Positions 26,337 through 35,715 of a DNA stretch of 64,000 nucleotides are shown one piece after another. The notes below the pieces were generated by a model. The model was not told the origin of the DNA. It did not search any database and saw nothing but the letters and a program-made list of their open reading frames with translations. A program made the translations under genes and the position numbers. The first letter of the stretch is position 1, and the number at the start of each line of letters is the position of its first letter. This DNA is from Sediminitomix flava (GTDB taxonomy: Bacteria > Bacteroidota > Bacteroidia > Cytophagales > Flammeovirgaceae): assembly GCF_003149185.1 (NCBI RefSeq), contig NZ_QGDO01000008.1, positions 186,001 to 250,000 of the forward strand, read 5' to 3'.

Positions 26337-27959
26337 TTAATTCTCTAATACATGATCGACTTTATCTTTGTAATAGAACCAATCGAATGATGCTTTTGCC
26401 TTTGATTTTTCTCCATAACTACTAGCAAACATCCCCACATAAGGTCCATTAAAACCTCCAGTGACATTATCTCCTACAATTCTGGATTCTTGAGGTTCTC
26501 CAATTTGTTGTAAATCATTTTCTGTTTTTCCATAAGAGAAAATGAATTTATCCTTGTCACACTTCACCGAAAAGACAACATCATTTTCTTTATAACTCAC
26601 TTTTTTTACGATGTTAGCAACACCTTTTTCAATTCGTGATAAGACAATTTCCTTATTTTTCTTAGCAAGGGTATAATGATATTGAGCATTTCTAAAAACT
26701 GTCAAACCAGACGCTTCATTTAATTTTTTAGTCTTGAAAGAAAGTTTGGTTGATGCTGTAAATTCCTCACTTTCCAAACGCTTTACAATCATGGAAGGAT
26801 TACATTGCTCATCTGTTAACTTCTCAGCTCTTAACTCAACTTGGAGCTGACCTTCGTTTAACTGATACCACTGAGACTGTGGTGTTCTCAAGAAATTGTA
26901 CTCTAAACGTAGTTTTGAGCTTTCAAAATCATCTTTAGCAGGTAATTTTGTAAAAGGAGTCCAAGGCAAATTCGGTCTTTTATCTTCTGCTAGCACTTTT
27001 CCATGACCTTGATTAAATACAGGAAATCCATTTTCAAAGTTTACAGGAGTCAAAAAGGTTTCTCTTGCCAACAAATAACCTGCTGATAATTGTCTTTTTC
27101 CTAGCATTACTGCCCACCAATCTCCGTTTTGAGTTTGTACTAAATCTCCGTGACCAATTGTAGTAATTGGATAGTCACTTCCTAAATGTCTGTGAGTCAG
27201 TACAGGATTGATTTGAGAAGGAATATATGGTCCTTTAATATCTTCGCTTTCAAAAACTGTAATCGCATGAGGAAAACCTGTTCCACCTTCTGCGACCATG
27301 AGCATGTATCTTCCATCAATTTTATATAAATGAGGTCCTTCCGTATAATGAGCCATTGAGCCATGTCCGTGTGTAAGTTGGACTTTAGGACCAATCATTT
27401 TCCCTGCCTTCAGATCAATTTCTTGTAACCAAATACCATTTTGTTTTTCCCAAGGCCCAGCCAAGCTTTGCACTCTACCTGCCCCCGTATACCAACTACG
27501 TCCATCTTCGTCCCAAAAAATAGAAGGATCTATACCTTTGGCATCTGGCAACCAAACCGGATCAGACCAAGGACCCGCTGGGTCTGTAGCTGTCACATAA
27601 AAATTACCATCACATTGTACACAAGTTGTGATCATATAGAAAGTACCTTCATGATACCTTAGAGTTGGTGCATAAATTCCTCTTGATGTTTTTGTATTAA
27701 TCAATTTGGGTAATTGTTCAGGACGATCTAAGGCATGTCCAATCAATTCCCAATTTACAAGGTCTTTACTATGGTAAATTGGCACTCCAGGAAACCACTC
27801 AAATGAAGAAGTTGCCAAATAATAATCCTCACCTACTCTGCAAATAGATGGGTCAGGATGAAAACCCGGTAATATCGGATTTTTAAAGGTCTCAGGTTGG
27901 GCTACTAAACTCCCAAGACTAGCAATTAGGAATGTAAAGAGTAAGAATATTTTTTTCAT
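26337..27959 (-). CDS. GH43-family beta-xylosidase/arabinofuranosidase-like enzyme
   Basis: 540 aa with a signal peptide (to ...LVAQ). The N-terminal GH43 propeller is textbook: NPILPGFHPDPSICRVGED (catalytic base Asp), GIYAPTLRYHEGTFYMIT, KGIDPSIFWDEDGRSW (modulator Asp) and HYTEGPHLYKIDGRYML (acid Glu). The C-terminal ~200 residues form a concanavalin-like GH43_C2 sandwich (DFESSKLRLEYNFLRTP...). Length and layout match the xylosidase-type GH43 subfamilies. It is flanked on both sides by hybrid two-component regulators on the same strand. A pentose-containing substrate is suggested, but exact specificity cannot be read. Confidence 0.92.
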   Translation of the reverse strand: MKKIFLLFTFLIASLGSLVAQPETFKNPILPGFHPDPSICRVGEDYYLATSSFEWFPGVPIYHSKDLVNWELIGHALDRPEQLPKLINTKTSRGIYAPTLRYHEGTFYMITTCVQCDGNFYVTATDPAGPWSDPVWLPDAKGIDPSIFWDEDGRSWYTGAGRVQSLAGPWEKQNGIWLQEIDLKAGKMIGPKVQLTHGHGSMAHYTEGPHLYKIDGRYMLMVAEGGTGFPHAITVFESEDIKGPYIPSQINPVLTHRHLGSDYPITTIGHGDLVQTQNGDWWAVMLGKRQLSAGYLLARETFLTPVNFENGFPVFNQGHGKVLAEDKRPNLPWTPFTKLPAKDDFESSKLRLEYNFLRTPQSQWYQLNEGQLQVELRAEKLTDEQCNPSMIVKRLESEEFTASTKLSFKTKKLNEASGLTVFRNAQYHYTLAKKNKEIVLSRIEKGVANIVKKVSYKENDVVFSVKCDKDKFIFSYGKTENDLQQIGEPQESRIVGDNVTGGFNGPYVGMFASSYGEKSKAKASFDWFYYKDKVDHVLEN

Positions 27960-28133
27960 TGTATCCTTTGATAAAATTGTGATAACCGTATTGCTGTTAG
28001 CAATTTATATGTCTTGCTGAGTTACTTAATATTTAAAGAAGATCAGAATTTTACATTTACCTCTGGTCAGTTAGATTATTCTTAGATCAAAAAGGGCAAA
28101 TTTACGCTTGTTCTTTAAATTCATTCTTCAATT

Positions 28134-28175
28134 TAAAAAAACGTGTATCTCTATCAGAGAAATAGAGAATACACG
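28134..28175 (-). terminator. Rho-independent terminator of HTCS copy 2
   Basis: On the minus strand, CGTGTATTCTCTAT pairs with ATAGAGATACACG (one mismatch) around a short loop and is followed by seven Ts, 36 nt past the stop at 28211. Confidence 0.85.
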
Positions 28176-28210
28176 CTCGATCACTTTTTATAAACAACAC
28201 ATTGAAAATA

Positions 28211-31200
28211 TCAGACCGAAAGCTCTTCTTCTACTTCTTGAGCTTTCATGGCTTCTTCTTTTAAAGTCTTACCATTCATTTTGATATATTTTGATGGTGT
28301 AACTCCAAACTCCTTTTTAAATGCTCTGGTAAAGTATGATGGACTCTGGAATCCGACCTTTTCCATAACTTCTTGAATGGATAGATTTTCAGAAGCGAGT
28401 AACATCACTGCTTTTTTGAATTTTGCCTGACGGATAAATTGATTGATTGAGCAACCTGTTGTTTGTTTCACTTTTTTGTACAGATTTGAACGACTGTATC
28501 CTAATGTTCTACAGATAAAAGTTACATCAAGTTCTACATCAGAGATGTTTTCTTCAATCACTTTTGTAAACATATCGATAAACTCTTGATCTCTTCTGTT
28601 ATCTGCCAGTTCTTTCGTATCTGCAAACATATCTGTCTGATACTTTTCTTTCAAACGGCTTCTTCGCTCAAGAATTTGCTCTACTTTTACATCTACTAAA
28701 CCTACATCGAATGGTTTATTGAAGAAGGTATCAACACCAAGTTTAGCCGCTCTCAACTTATCTTGTACATTATCTTTCGCAGTTAATAATACAATTGGAA
28801 CATCAGTAGCTATATTGTCTTCCTTCATTTTCTCAATCATGGACAATCCATCCATTTTAGGCATCATGATATCACTGAGAATCATATCAGGACAATTTGC
28901 CTTAATGACCTCCAAACCTTCAAGTCCATTTTGAGCAGTAACAACCTTATATTTTTCACTAAAATGTTCTGCCAAAAACTCTAACATTCTTGGATTATCT
29001 TCAACCAAAGCAATACAATTTTTTTTCGTTTCCTCAGATGTAGAATTTTCCTTTTCCTTGACCTCTTCTACTTCTTCGTAAGCCTCTTCATAACCATAAT
29101 TTGCTTGGAAAGTTAGGCTATCTTCAACCACTGAGTCTGTATCAATATATTCATCAGCATTACTAGGCAGTCCAATAAATACTTCTGTCCCTTTTCCTTC
29201 TTCACTAAAAATATGGATTTCACCACGGTGTAAATGCACTAGATTTTTAACCAAACCTAGACCGATACCATAACCAACATTATCATTCTGATCGTCTTTG
29301 CCTCTGAAATAACGGTCAAAAATATTTGGTAAAAGATCTTTCTTAATTCCCATTCCATTGTCTTTCACTCTAATCCAGAATAAGTCTTCACCTTCTGAAT
29401 TTTCATTGATTACAAAACGATGTTCGTAAACAGACTCAGGAGCAACCTCTAAATGGCTACATTCAAATTCTAACTCACCACCTTTAGTTGTGTATTTAAT
29501 TGCATTTGAGATGATGTTATGGATAATCTTCTCCAACACTTTCGCATCACACCAAACGTAAGGATCATTCAAATTATTAAAGCTGCTTACCTTAATATTT
29601 TTCTTCTCAGCCAAAGCTTGGCACTGTGCAATGAATTTCTCTGAGAATGTTGGTAAGTCAACTTTAGAAACCTTTAGCTTGAAGTGTCCTGTTTCTAGCT
29701 TTCTAAAATCGAGTAGTTCGTTAATCAACTTATCTAGCTGCATCGAACTCTCTTCAATACGGTTAACCAATCTTGACTCCATACTAGAATCTTCTACATT
29801 GATATATCCTTTCAACTTATGCAAATTAGCCAAAATCAGCGCTAAAGGAGTACGGAATTCATGAGATACATTCGTAAAAAACTCTAGTTGCATTTCATGC
29901 ATACGCTCACTTTGCTCATATTCCATTTTCTCCATATCACTGAGTTTCTTCTCCTGTTGCCATTTTAGTAGACTATAATAGCTCAATATCAGCAGTAAAA
30001 TTCCAATGATTATGTATACACGTTTTGCAATCACCGATTTGTACCAAGGTGGTAAAATGACAATTTCTAATTTATTTACATCACTCCACTTCTCTTCTCC
30101 ATTACTCGATTTCACTTTTAAATTATAAGTCCCACTTTGTAATTCAGTATATTGAATTTCAGGCTTATCAGTATAATTCCAAGCTGAATCTATCCCTTTG
30201 ATTTTATAGGCATAAATCAACTTTTCACTGTTTGCAAAATGGAAACCCGATAGTGTAAACTCTAAACTATTTCCATGCGATGGTAATTCTATTCTGTTTG
30301 AATAAAGAATACTTTTATCTAGAACTTCCTCTCCACCCAATTGCACACCCGGAACGATTCGCTTGTTATTTACTTGAATACTCGTGATTCCTACGTTAGG
30401 CTTAAAGTCATTATTTTTGATTTGAGCAGGATAGAAATAGTTTATTCCATTTACTCCACCAAACCACAATGAAGATTTAGGACCTTTACAAACTACGTGA
30501 GGCTTGAAAGTATTAATTGACAAACCATCAATAGTACTGTAATTGATGACCTTCTCCGTTTTAGGGTCAAACAAAGAAATACCTCTACCTCCTAACCAAA
30601 GTCTATCTTGTGCATCAAATTCTATACTTTCAATATCATTTGATGAAAGGCCTTCTTCATCCGTAAAATGCTTCACTGTATATCCTAACTCTGAAAAATG
30701 TACTTTATTTAGACCTCCACCGATAGTTCCTACCCAAAGGTTATCTCTATTGTCGGGTTTAAGAGTCATAATAAAGTCAGAGTTAATACTATTACCGCTA
30801 TTGTCGGTCTTTATGTGTTGTACATTTTTGAAATTACCTACCTGATCTAAAATGATACGATTTGCCCCATTCTTTGTACCTACATACAAAATTGGTTCAT
30901 GTTTATCTGCGTAAACATCCGTAATCATATTGGATGTCAATCCATTGCTCATTTCTTGACCTGCATAGAAATGGGCAATTTCATAATCTTTTTCAGAATT
31001 GAAACGAATACGGTTTAGTCCAAATGTCCAAGAACCCGCCCAAATGAAGCCGTAGATATCTTCTGTGATCTCATAAATCTGTGTGTGTGTCAGAGAACGT
31101 TTATCCATTCCTGAAGAAGTAATATTGAAAAACTTCCCATTCCCAAGAAATACACTCAAACCATTATCTGTACCAACCCAAATACGTCCTTTTTTATCTT

Positions 31201-32422
31201 TTAATAATGATCTGATATTATTAAAACAAAGACTGTAAGGATTGTTCGGGTCGTTTTTATAGCTAACTACTTTATTCGTCTTTGTATTCACTACATAGAT
31301 ACCATCCGAAGAACCTATCCACAGATTTTGTTGATCATCAAAAAGTAAGGCTCTATAGTTTTTGCCTCCAATAATATCTGTAACTGCCTTTGGAAGTACT
31401 TCAAATTTCTTTTGGGTTAGATCAATAAAATTGACACCACCACCTGAAGTTCCTACCCACAATCCGCCTGTTCTATCTTCTAGTAATGAGGAAATAGTTT
31501 GAGTAGATGGCCAATACGCTTTAGTACTTTGTTTACTATAACGTACAGGTTGTGACATTTTTGATGTATACATCATCAATCCTTGATGCGTACCTACCCA
31601 AAGCTGACCCAAGTAATCTTTATGAATAGCTAAAACACCTGCTCCTTTAGGAAGTTCATCTGAAATATCATAATGTGTCAAAGCACTTTCCCAGTTCATA
31701 TCCTCAATCTTTTCTTTAGGGATATGTAAAATTTGCCCTCTACCACCTAAATATATGCCTTCACTTTTATTGATGTAAGCACTATGAAAAGGATTCATGG
31801 TGTGACGGCCGATATTGATTCTTTTAATCTCTCCGTTTCTATATCTCCAAACACCATTTGTACATAAAGCGAAAGTATTATTTGCTCCATCGCTAGCAAA
31901 ACCCATCACACTTACCTTCCCTAGCTGTTGTACACTGTTAACTGTTTCTATATCTTTTCCAAGTTCTACTCGGACTAAGTAACTTTGACCATAAACGAGT
32001 AACTCTTTATCATTAACCTCCAACATCTTTTTAGGTGTGATAAGGTTAGTTCCCTGAGGAAAATTGAGTTTAGTAAAACGTTCTGACTCTTTATTAAAAT
32101 GAAAAATACCTCCTTCGGTCAACACCCAGATGTATCTTCCTTTACCATGCACTAACTGTACAATTCGATTTACATGTCCTTTATTATTCTTCCCATATTC
32201 TATGTGATAGTTATGAAATTGATAGCCGTCATATTTTTGAAGGCCAGATCGAGTTCCTAACCATATATATCCTACAGAATCTTGAAGTATAGATTGAACA
32301 TCTGTATGTAATACCCCTTGTCGGAGATTGTAATTGTCTACCTTATAAACAGGTTTATGTTCACCTTCTCCAAAGCTCAAAAAAGACAATAAGGCAAATA
32401 CAAAAGTGAGTAGTTGTTTCAT
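28211..32422 (-). CDS. Hybrid two-component system sensor/regulator (HTCS), copy 2
   Basis: 1403 aa. A signal peptide is followed by a double seven-bladed periplasmic propeller of Reg_prop repeats (VGYIWLGTRSGLQKYDGY, LWVGTHQGLMMY, GLWVGTSGGGVNF, RIWVGTDNGLSVF and more) and a Y_Y_Y domain (~690-790). The transmembrane helix is near 807. The kinase has FFTNVSHEFRTPLALI (His ~853) and NAIKYTTKGG, DNGMGI and GYGIGLGL boxes. The receiver has LSDIMMPKMDG (Asp ~1184) and an AraC helix-turn-helix forms the last ~110 residues. A low-complexity Glu-rich linker separates kinase and receiver. It is divergent from the GH43-sulfatase-sulfatase operon starting at 32786, its likely target. Confidence 0.95.
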   Translation of the reverse strand: MKQLLTFVFALLSFLSFGEGEHKPVYKVDNYNLRQGVLHTDVQSILQDSVGYIWLGTRSGLQKYDGYQFHNYHIEYGKNNKGHVNRIVQLVHGKGRYIWVLTEGGIFHFNKESERFTKLNFPQGTNLITPKKMLEVNDKELLVYGQSYLVRVELGKDIETVNSVQQLGKVSVMGFASDGANNTFALCTNGVWRYRNGEIKRINIGRHTMNPFHSAYINKSEGIYLGGRGQILHIPKEKIEDMNWESALTHYDISDELPKGAGVLAIHKDYLGQLWVGTHQGLMMYTSKMSQPVRYSKQSTKAYWPSTQTISSLLEDRTGGLWVGTSGGGVNFIDLTQKKFEVLPKAVTDIIGGKNYRALLFDDQQNLWIGSSDGIYVVNTKTNKVVSYKNDPNNPYSLCFNNIRSLLKDKKGRIWVGTDNGLSVFLGNGKFFNITSSGMDKRSLTHTQIYEITEDIYGFIWAGSWTFGLNRIRFNSEKDYEIAHFYAGQEMSNGLTSNMITDVYADKHEPILYVGTKNGANRIILDQVGNFKNVQHIKTDNSGNSINSDFIMTLKPDNRDNLWVGTIGGGLNKVHFSELGYTVKHFTDEEGLSSNDIESIEFDAQDRLWLGGRGISLFDPKTEKVINYSTIDGLSINTFKPHVVCKGPKSSLWFGGVNGINYFYPAQIKNNDFKPNVGITSIQVNNKRIVPGVQLGGEEVLDKSILYSNRIELPSHGNSLEFTLSGFHFANSEKLIYAYKIKGIDSAWNYTDKPEIQYTELQSGTYNLKVKSSNGEEKWSDVNKLEIVILPPWYKSVIAKRVYIIIGILLLILSYYSLLKWQQEKKLSDMEKMEYEQSERMHEMQLEFFTNVSHEFRTPLALILANLHKLKGYINVEDSSMESRLVNRIEESSMQLDKLINELLDFRKLETGHFKLKVSKVDLPTFSEKFIAQCQALAEKKNIKVSSFNNLNDPYVWCDAKVLEKIIHNIISNAIKYTTKGGELEFECSHLEVAPESVYEHRFVINENSEGEDLFWIRVKDNGMGIKKDLLPNIFDRYFRGKDDQNDNVGYGIGLGLVKNLVHLHRGEIHIFSEEGKGTEVFIGLPSNADEYIDTDSVVEDSLTFQANYGYEEAYEEVEEVKEKENSTSEETKKNCIALVEDNPRMLEFLAEHFSEKYKVVTAQNGLEGLEVIKANCPDMILSDIMMPKMDGLSMIEKMKEDNIATDVPIVLLTAKDNVQDKLRAAKLGVDTFFNKPFDVGLVDVKVEQILERRSRLKEKYQTDMFADTKELADNRRDQEFIDMFTKVIEENISDVELDVTFICRTLGYSRSNLYKKVKQTTGCSINQFIRQAKFKKAVMLLASENLSIQEVMEKVGFQSPSYFTRAFKKEFGVTPSKYIKMNGKTLKEEAMKAQEVEEELSV

Positions 32423-32785
32423 GTGTTGGCCTAATTTGAATTAAGTATAATAGTTAAATAGTGCTATAAAGGTTGAAAAAATAATTTAAATGTAAGAAGT
32501 ACACACTTTGGTTTTTGCCCATTTAAACACTTTTGAAACATTACGAAATACAAATGGACTATTCTCACATAATTTAAAAAGCACAATTAGATCAAAAAAC
32601 TTTTAGCCTAGATTTTAATTCTCCAAAATTAAATAGACAAATTCCTCTCCAAGACTTAGATGATTAAGTGGAATTGTATCTAAATATTTCTGTTTTAGAT
32701 TTAATCAAAGTTGGCTTAGCTTAAATAATTAACGTTCTAATTACATTTAACCAATCACCTATTTTTCCATAAAACAAACATTCAA
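32423..32785. other. Divergent promoter region (HTCS 2 / GH43-sulfatase operon)
   Basis: 363 bp, AT-rich and without a gene. It must carry both promoters. I see no clear copy of the 31-nt motif; the nearest resemblance is an AATTACATTTAA near 32740. Confidence 0.5.
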
Positions 32786-34324
32786 ATGAAATCCATACTA
32801 TTTAGTATTGGCTTAAGCCTTCTGACAGTCGGTGCATTTGCACAAAAACAAAAAAAGGAGAACGTAAATAAAGAACCTTATCCCCTAGGCAATCCGGTAA
32901 TTACTCATATGTATACTGCTGATGCCTCACCACATGTAATGCCCGACGGTAGAGTATGGATGGTGACATCTGTAGACCATGAAGACGGTGGTGGCTATTC
33001 TACCATGCACGCTTATCATACTTTCTCCTCGTCAGACATGAAGAATTGGGTAGATCATGGTGAGATTCTACACATTAACGACATCATACCTGAAAATACC
33101 ACTGAGAATGAAAAAGATTGGGCACTATGGGCTCCTGACATGATCTATAAAGATGGATTGTACTACCTATATTATCCTGTAAGAATTCTTGATAATGTAG
33201 CATCCGAAAAAGCAGGAAAAAGAATCGTTACAAGCTACATTGCAGTTGCCGTTAGCGATTCACCTACAAAACGTTTTAGAGTTGTTAATCCAAAAATAGA
33301 AGGTACAAAAGGGATTGACCCTGCCGTTTTTATTGATGACGATGGCGAAATGTATTTGTATTGGGGAGAACATATGGCTGCTAAGTTAGCTGATAATATG
33401 ATTGAATTAGCTAGCAAACCTGTAAAATTGGAGGTGGGAACGAAGCGCTTTATGGAGGCCGTTTGGATGAATAAAGTTGGTGAGGAATACCATATTTCCT
33501 ACCATACCAAATACGACTGGAAAATAAAGATTACAAAAGACAACTACCTCGACCCTGACCGTAAGAAATCTGAACTATCATATTCTGTAGGTAAAAGCCC
33601 AATGGGACCTTTTACATATGCTGGTACTTTGAATTACGAACTTGGTACAAACGTTAATAATGGCCCTAAGAGTCCAAATGGCCCTTATGTACCATGGTTT
33701 CAAACACAATCTAATCATGGTGGTATCGTTGAATTTCATGGTCAGGAATACCTTTTCTATCACACTTCCGCTCTTTCTTCTTGGAGACAAGACAAGTTTG
33801 AAGGTCCTGGTACTTGGACGCAACGATCTGTTTGTATAGATAAACTCAACTACGACAAAGGCAATAAGATCATTCCCGTTCAACAAACGATAGAAGGTGT
33901 AAACTCTGTTAAAGTTAAACAATCCTTTGAACAATCATTAAAACTCAAAAAGGCAAAAATTGAAGGTAGAGTCAAATTAGTTGATAATGCTATTTTAGAG
34001 GTAAATGGACAAGCCAATGTGTCTTTTGAGAAGGTGAACTTGGGTACTGGGTACTACTATTTTGATTTAAAAACTTTAGAAGCTGCTGCATACGCTATAG
34101 AGATTAGACTAGATAGTACCGAAGGTGAATTACTGGGAACAATCAAGTTAGATGATAAATCAAAAGAAAGAAATAAAGGAGTAGCAAGTTGCTTTTTGAG
34201 AGATGCGAAAGGAAAACGTATTGTGTACCTAGTGTTTAAGTCAAAAGAGGGGAATAAAAAACCACTTCAAATCAAAGACTTGAGATTCTTTGCAGGAACA
34301 CCCTTGAAAGTAAATACCATCTAG
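32786..34324 (+). CDS. Secreted GH43-family glycosidase with CBM6-like domain (sulfatase operon)
   Basis: 512 aa with a signal peptide (to ...GAFAQ). It is a close paralogue of 18938-20419, with NPVITHMYTADASPHVMPDG, WALWAPDMIYKDGLYYLYYP, GIDPAVFIDDDGEMYLYW, FMEAVWMNKVGEEYHISYHT and the C-terminal CBM6-like NLGTGYYYFDLKTL...LRFFAGTPL. The N-terminus after the signal is short and Lys-rich. It is the first gene of an operon whose second gene starts 3 nt after its stop. Shared operon and paralogy suggest these GH43 enzymes remove residues from a sulfated polymer together with the two sulfatases. Confidence 0.88.
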   Translation: MKSILFSIGLSLLTVGAFAQKQKKENVNKEPYPLGNPVITHMYTADASPHVMPDGRVWMVTSVDHEDGGGYSTMHAYHTFSSSDMKNWVDHGEILHINDIIPENTTENEKDWALWAPDMIYKDGLYYLYYPVRILDNVASEKAGKRIVTSYIAVAVSDSPTKRFRVVNPKIEGTKGIDPAVFIDDDGEMYLYWGEHMAAKLADNMIELASKPVKLEVGTKRFMEAVWMNKVGEEYHISYHTKYDWKIKITKDNYLDPDRKKSELSYSVGKSPMGPFTYAGTLNYELGTNVNNGPKSPNGPYVPWFQTQSNHGGIVEFHGQEYLFYHTSALSSWRQDKFEGPGTWTQRSVCIDKLNYDKGNKIIPVQQTIEGVNSVKVKQSFEQSLKLKKAKIEGRVKLVDNAILEVNGQANVSFEKVNLGTGYYYFDLKTLEAAAYAIEIRLDSTEGELLGTIKLDDKSKERNKGVASCFLRDAKGKRIVYLVFKSKEGNKKPLQIKDLRFFAGTPLKVNTI

Positions 34325-34327
34325 AAA

Positions 34328-35704
34328 ATGAGAACTTTACTCATTTATATCATGTTGGTTTTTACTTTTTCTCTTTGTTTAGGAAAAGATAAAACTAAAC
34401 CTCCTCATATCATCCTCATTTATGTAGATGATATGGGAATTGGCGATGCCTCTTACACGAATGGAGCAGTAACTACGACTCCAAACATCGATAAGCTTGC
34501 CCAAAATGGGAAAATATTCACGCAATACTACACAAATGCTCCCGTTTGTTCACCCTCTAGGGTTGCAATCACCACAGGGATGTATCCTATGCGTTGGAAT
34601 ATCAACACATTCTTGAGTAGCAAAAAACACAACAGGCTATGTGATCAATCAGATTATCTAGATGCTTCTGCACCTTCAATGGCAAAAATTCTCAAAAGTG
34701 CAGGTTATCAAACAGCTCATATCGGAAAATGGCATATGGGTGGAGGTCGAGATGTTCACTCTGCTCCCTCTATTACAGCCTATGGCTTTGATGAAGTTTG
34801 CTCCACTTATGAAAGTCCTAATCCTGATCCGCTACTCACCTCTAAAAATTGGATTTGGGCGCCAACTGACAGCATCAGACGATGGGAGCGCACAGCCTAT
34901 TTTGTAGATAAAACCTTAGATTTCTTAGATCGAAATAGTAACCAAGCCTGTTTTGTAAATCTTTGGCCCGATGATGTTCATAGCCCTTGGGTTCCAACAG
35001 AGCAAGTGGAAAGAGCTGGCAAGAAAGAATTTTTCAAACTGCAAAACCTACAACCTGTTTTAGATGAATTTGATACTCAAATTGGAAGACTAATTCAAGG
35101 ATTAAAAGAAAGAGGTCTTTATGAAAATACGCTTATCATTTTCACAAGTGATAATGGCCCTGCTCCAAGTTTTGATAGATTACGAACCAATCAGAAAAGA
35201 GGTGTGAAGAACAGCCTTTATGAAGGAGGAATTAATATGCCATTCTTCGTGCATTGGCCAGCAAAAATTAAAAGTGGTCAAGTAGATTCTACTTCAATCA
35301 TTGCGGCATTTGATATTCTACCAAGTCTTTTAAATCTCACTGATTCAGACTTACCAAAACATACTCATTTAGACGGGGAAGATATTAGTAAAAGTCTGTT
35401 CGGCAACCAAACTTATAAAAGAAAAAAGGAAATCATGTGGGACTATGGTAGAACTCCTAAACATAATTTCCCGAAAAATGGAGATGCTAGTTTACAATTG
35501 GCATTAAGAGAAGGAAAATGGAAGTTTTTTACAGTTCCTGATGGCAGTAAAGTAGAACTCTATGATTTATCAAAGGACCCAAATGAAAAAGTAGATATAT
35601 CTGAACAATACCCAAGACTCGTCAAAAAGTTTAAAGCTAAAACGATACGATGGTATCAGGAAACAGATAAATCTGAGGTTAAAGAATATTTAGTCGCACA
35701 ATAA
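34328..35704 (+). CDS. Family S1 sulfatase (formylglycine type), first of two
   Basis: 458 aa with a signal peptide. Metal-binding start PPHIILIYVDDMGIGDASYT (paired Asp). Formylglycine motif C74-S-P-S-R in NAPVCSPSRVAITTGMYP. HIGKWHMGG carries the conserved Lys-x-His, and SDNGPAPSFDRLRTNQKRG the late Asp-Asn. The Cys must be oxidised to formylglycine by a maturase encoded elsewhere. It acts in the periplasm or outside the cell to remove sulfate esters from a glycan. It starts 3 nt after the GH43 gene and is followed after 11 nt by a second sulfatase. The particular S1 subfamily cannot be read. Confidence 0.93.
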   Translation: MRTLLIYIMLVFTFSLCLGKDKTKPPHIILIYVDDMGIGDASYTNGAVTTTPNIDKLAQNGKIFTQYYTNAPVCSPSRVAITTGMYPMRWNINTFLSSKKHNRLCDQSDYLDASAPSMAKILKSAGYQTAHIGKWHMGGGRDVHSAPSITAYGFDEVCSTYESPNPDPLLTSKNWIWAPTDSIRRWERTAYFVDKTLDFLDRNSNQACFVNLWPDDVHSPWVPTEQVERAGKKEFFKLQNLQPVLDEFDTQIGRLIQGLKERGLYENTLIIFTSDNGPAPSFDRLRTNQKRGVKNSLYEGGINMPFFVHWPAKIKSGQVDSTSIIAAFDILPSLLNLTDSDLPKHTHLDGEDISKSLFGNQTYKRKKEIMWDYGRTPKHNFPKNGDASLQLALREGKWKFFTVPDGSKVELYDLSKDPNEKVDISEQYPRLVKKFKAKTIRWYQETDKSEVKEYLVAQ

Positions 35705-35715
35705 ATGACAAGAAT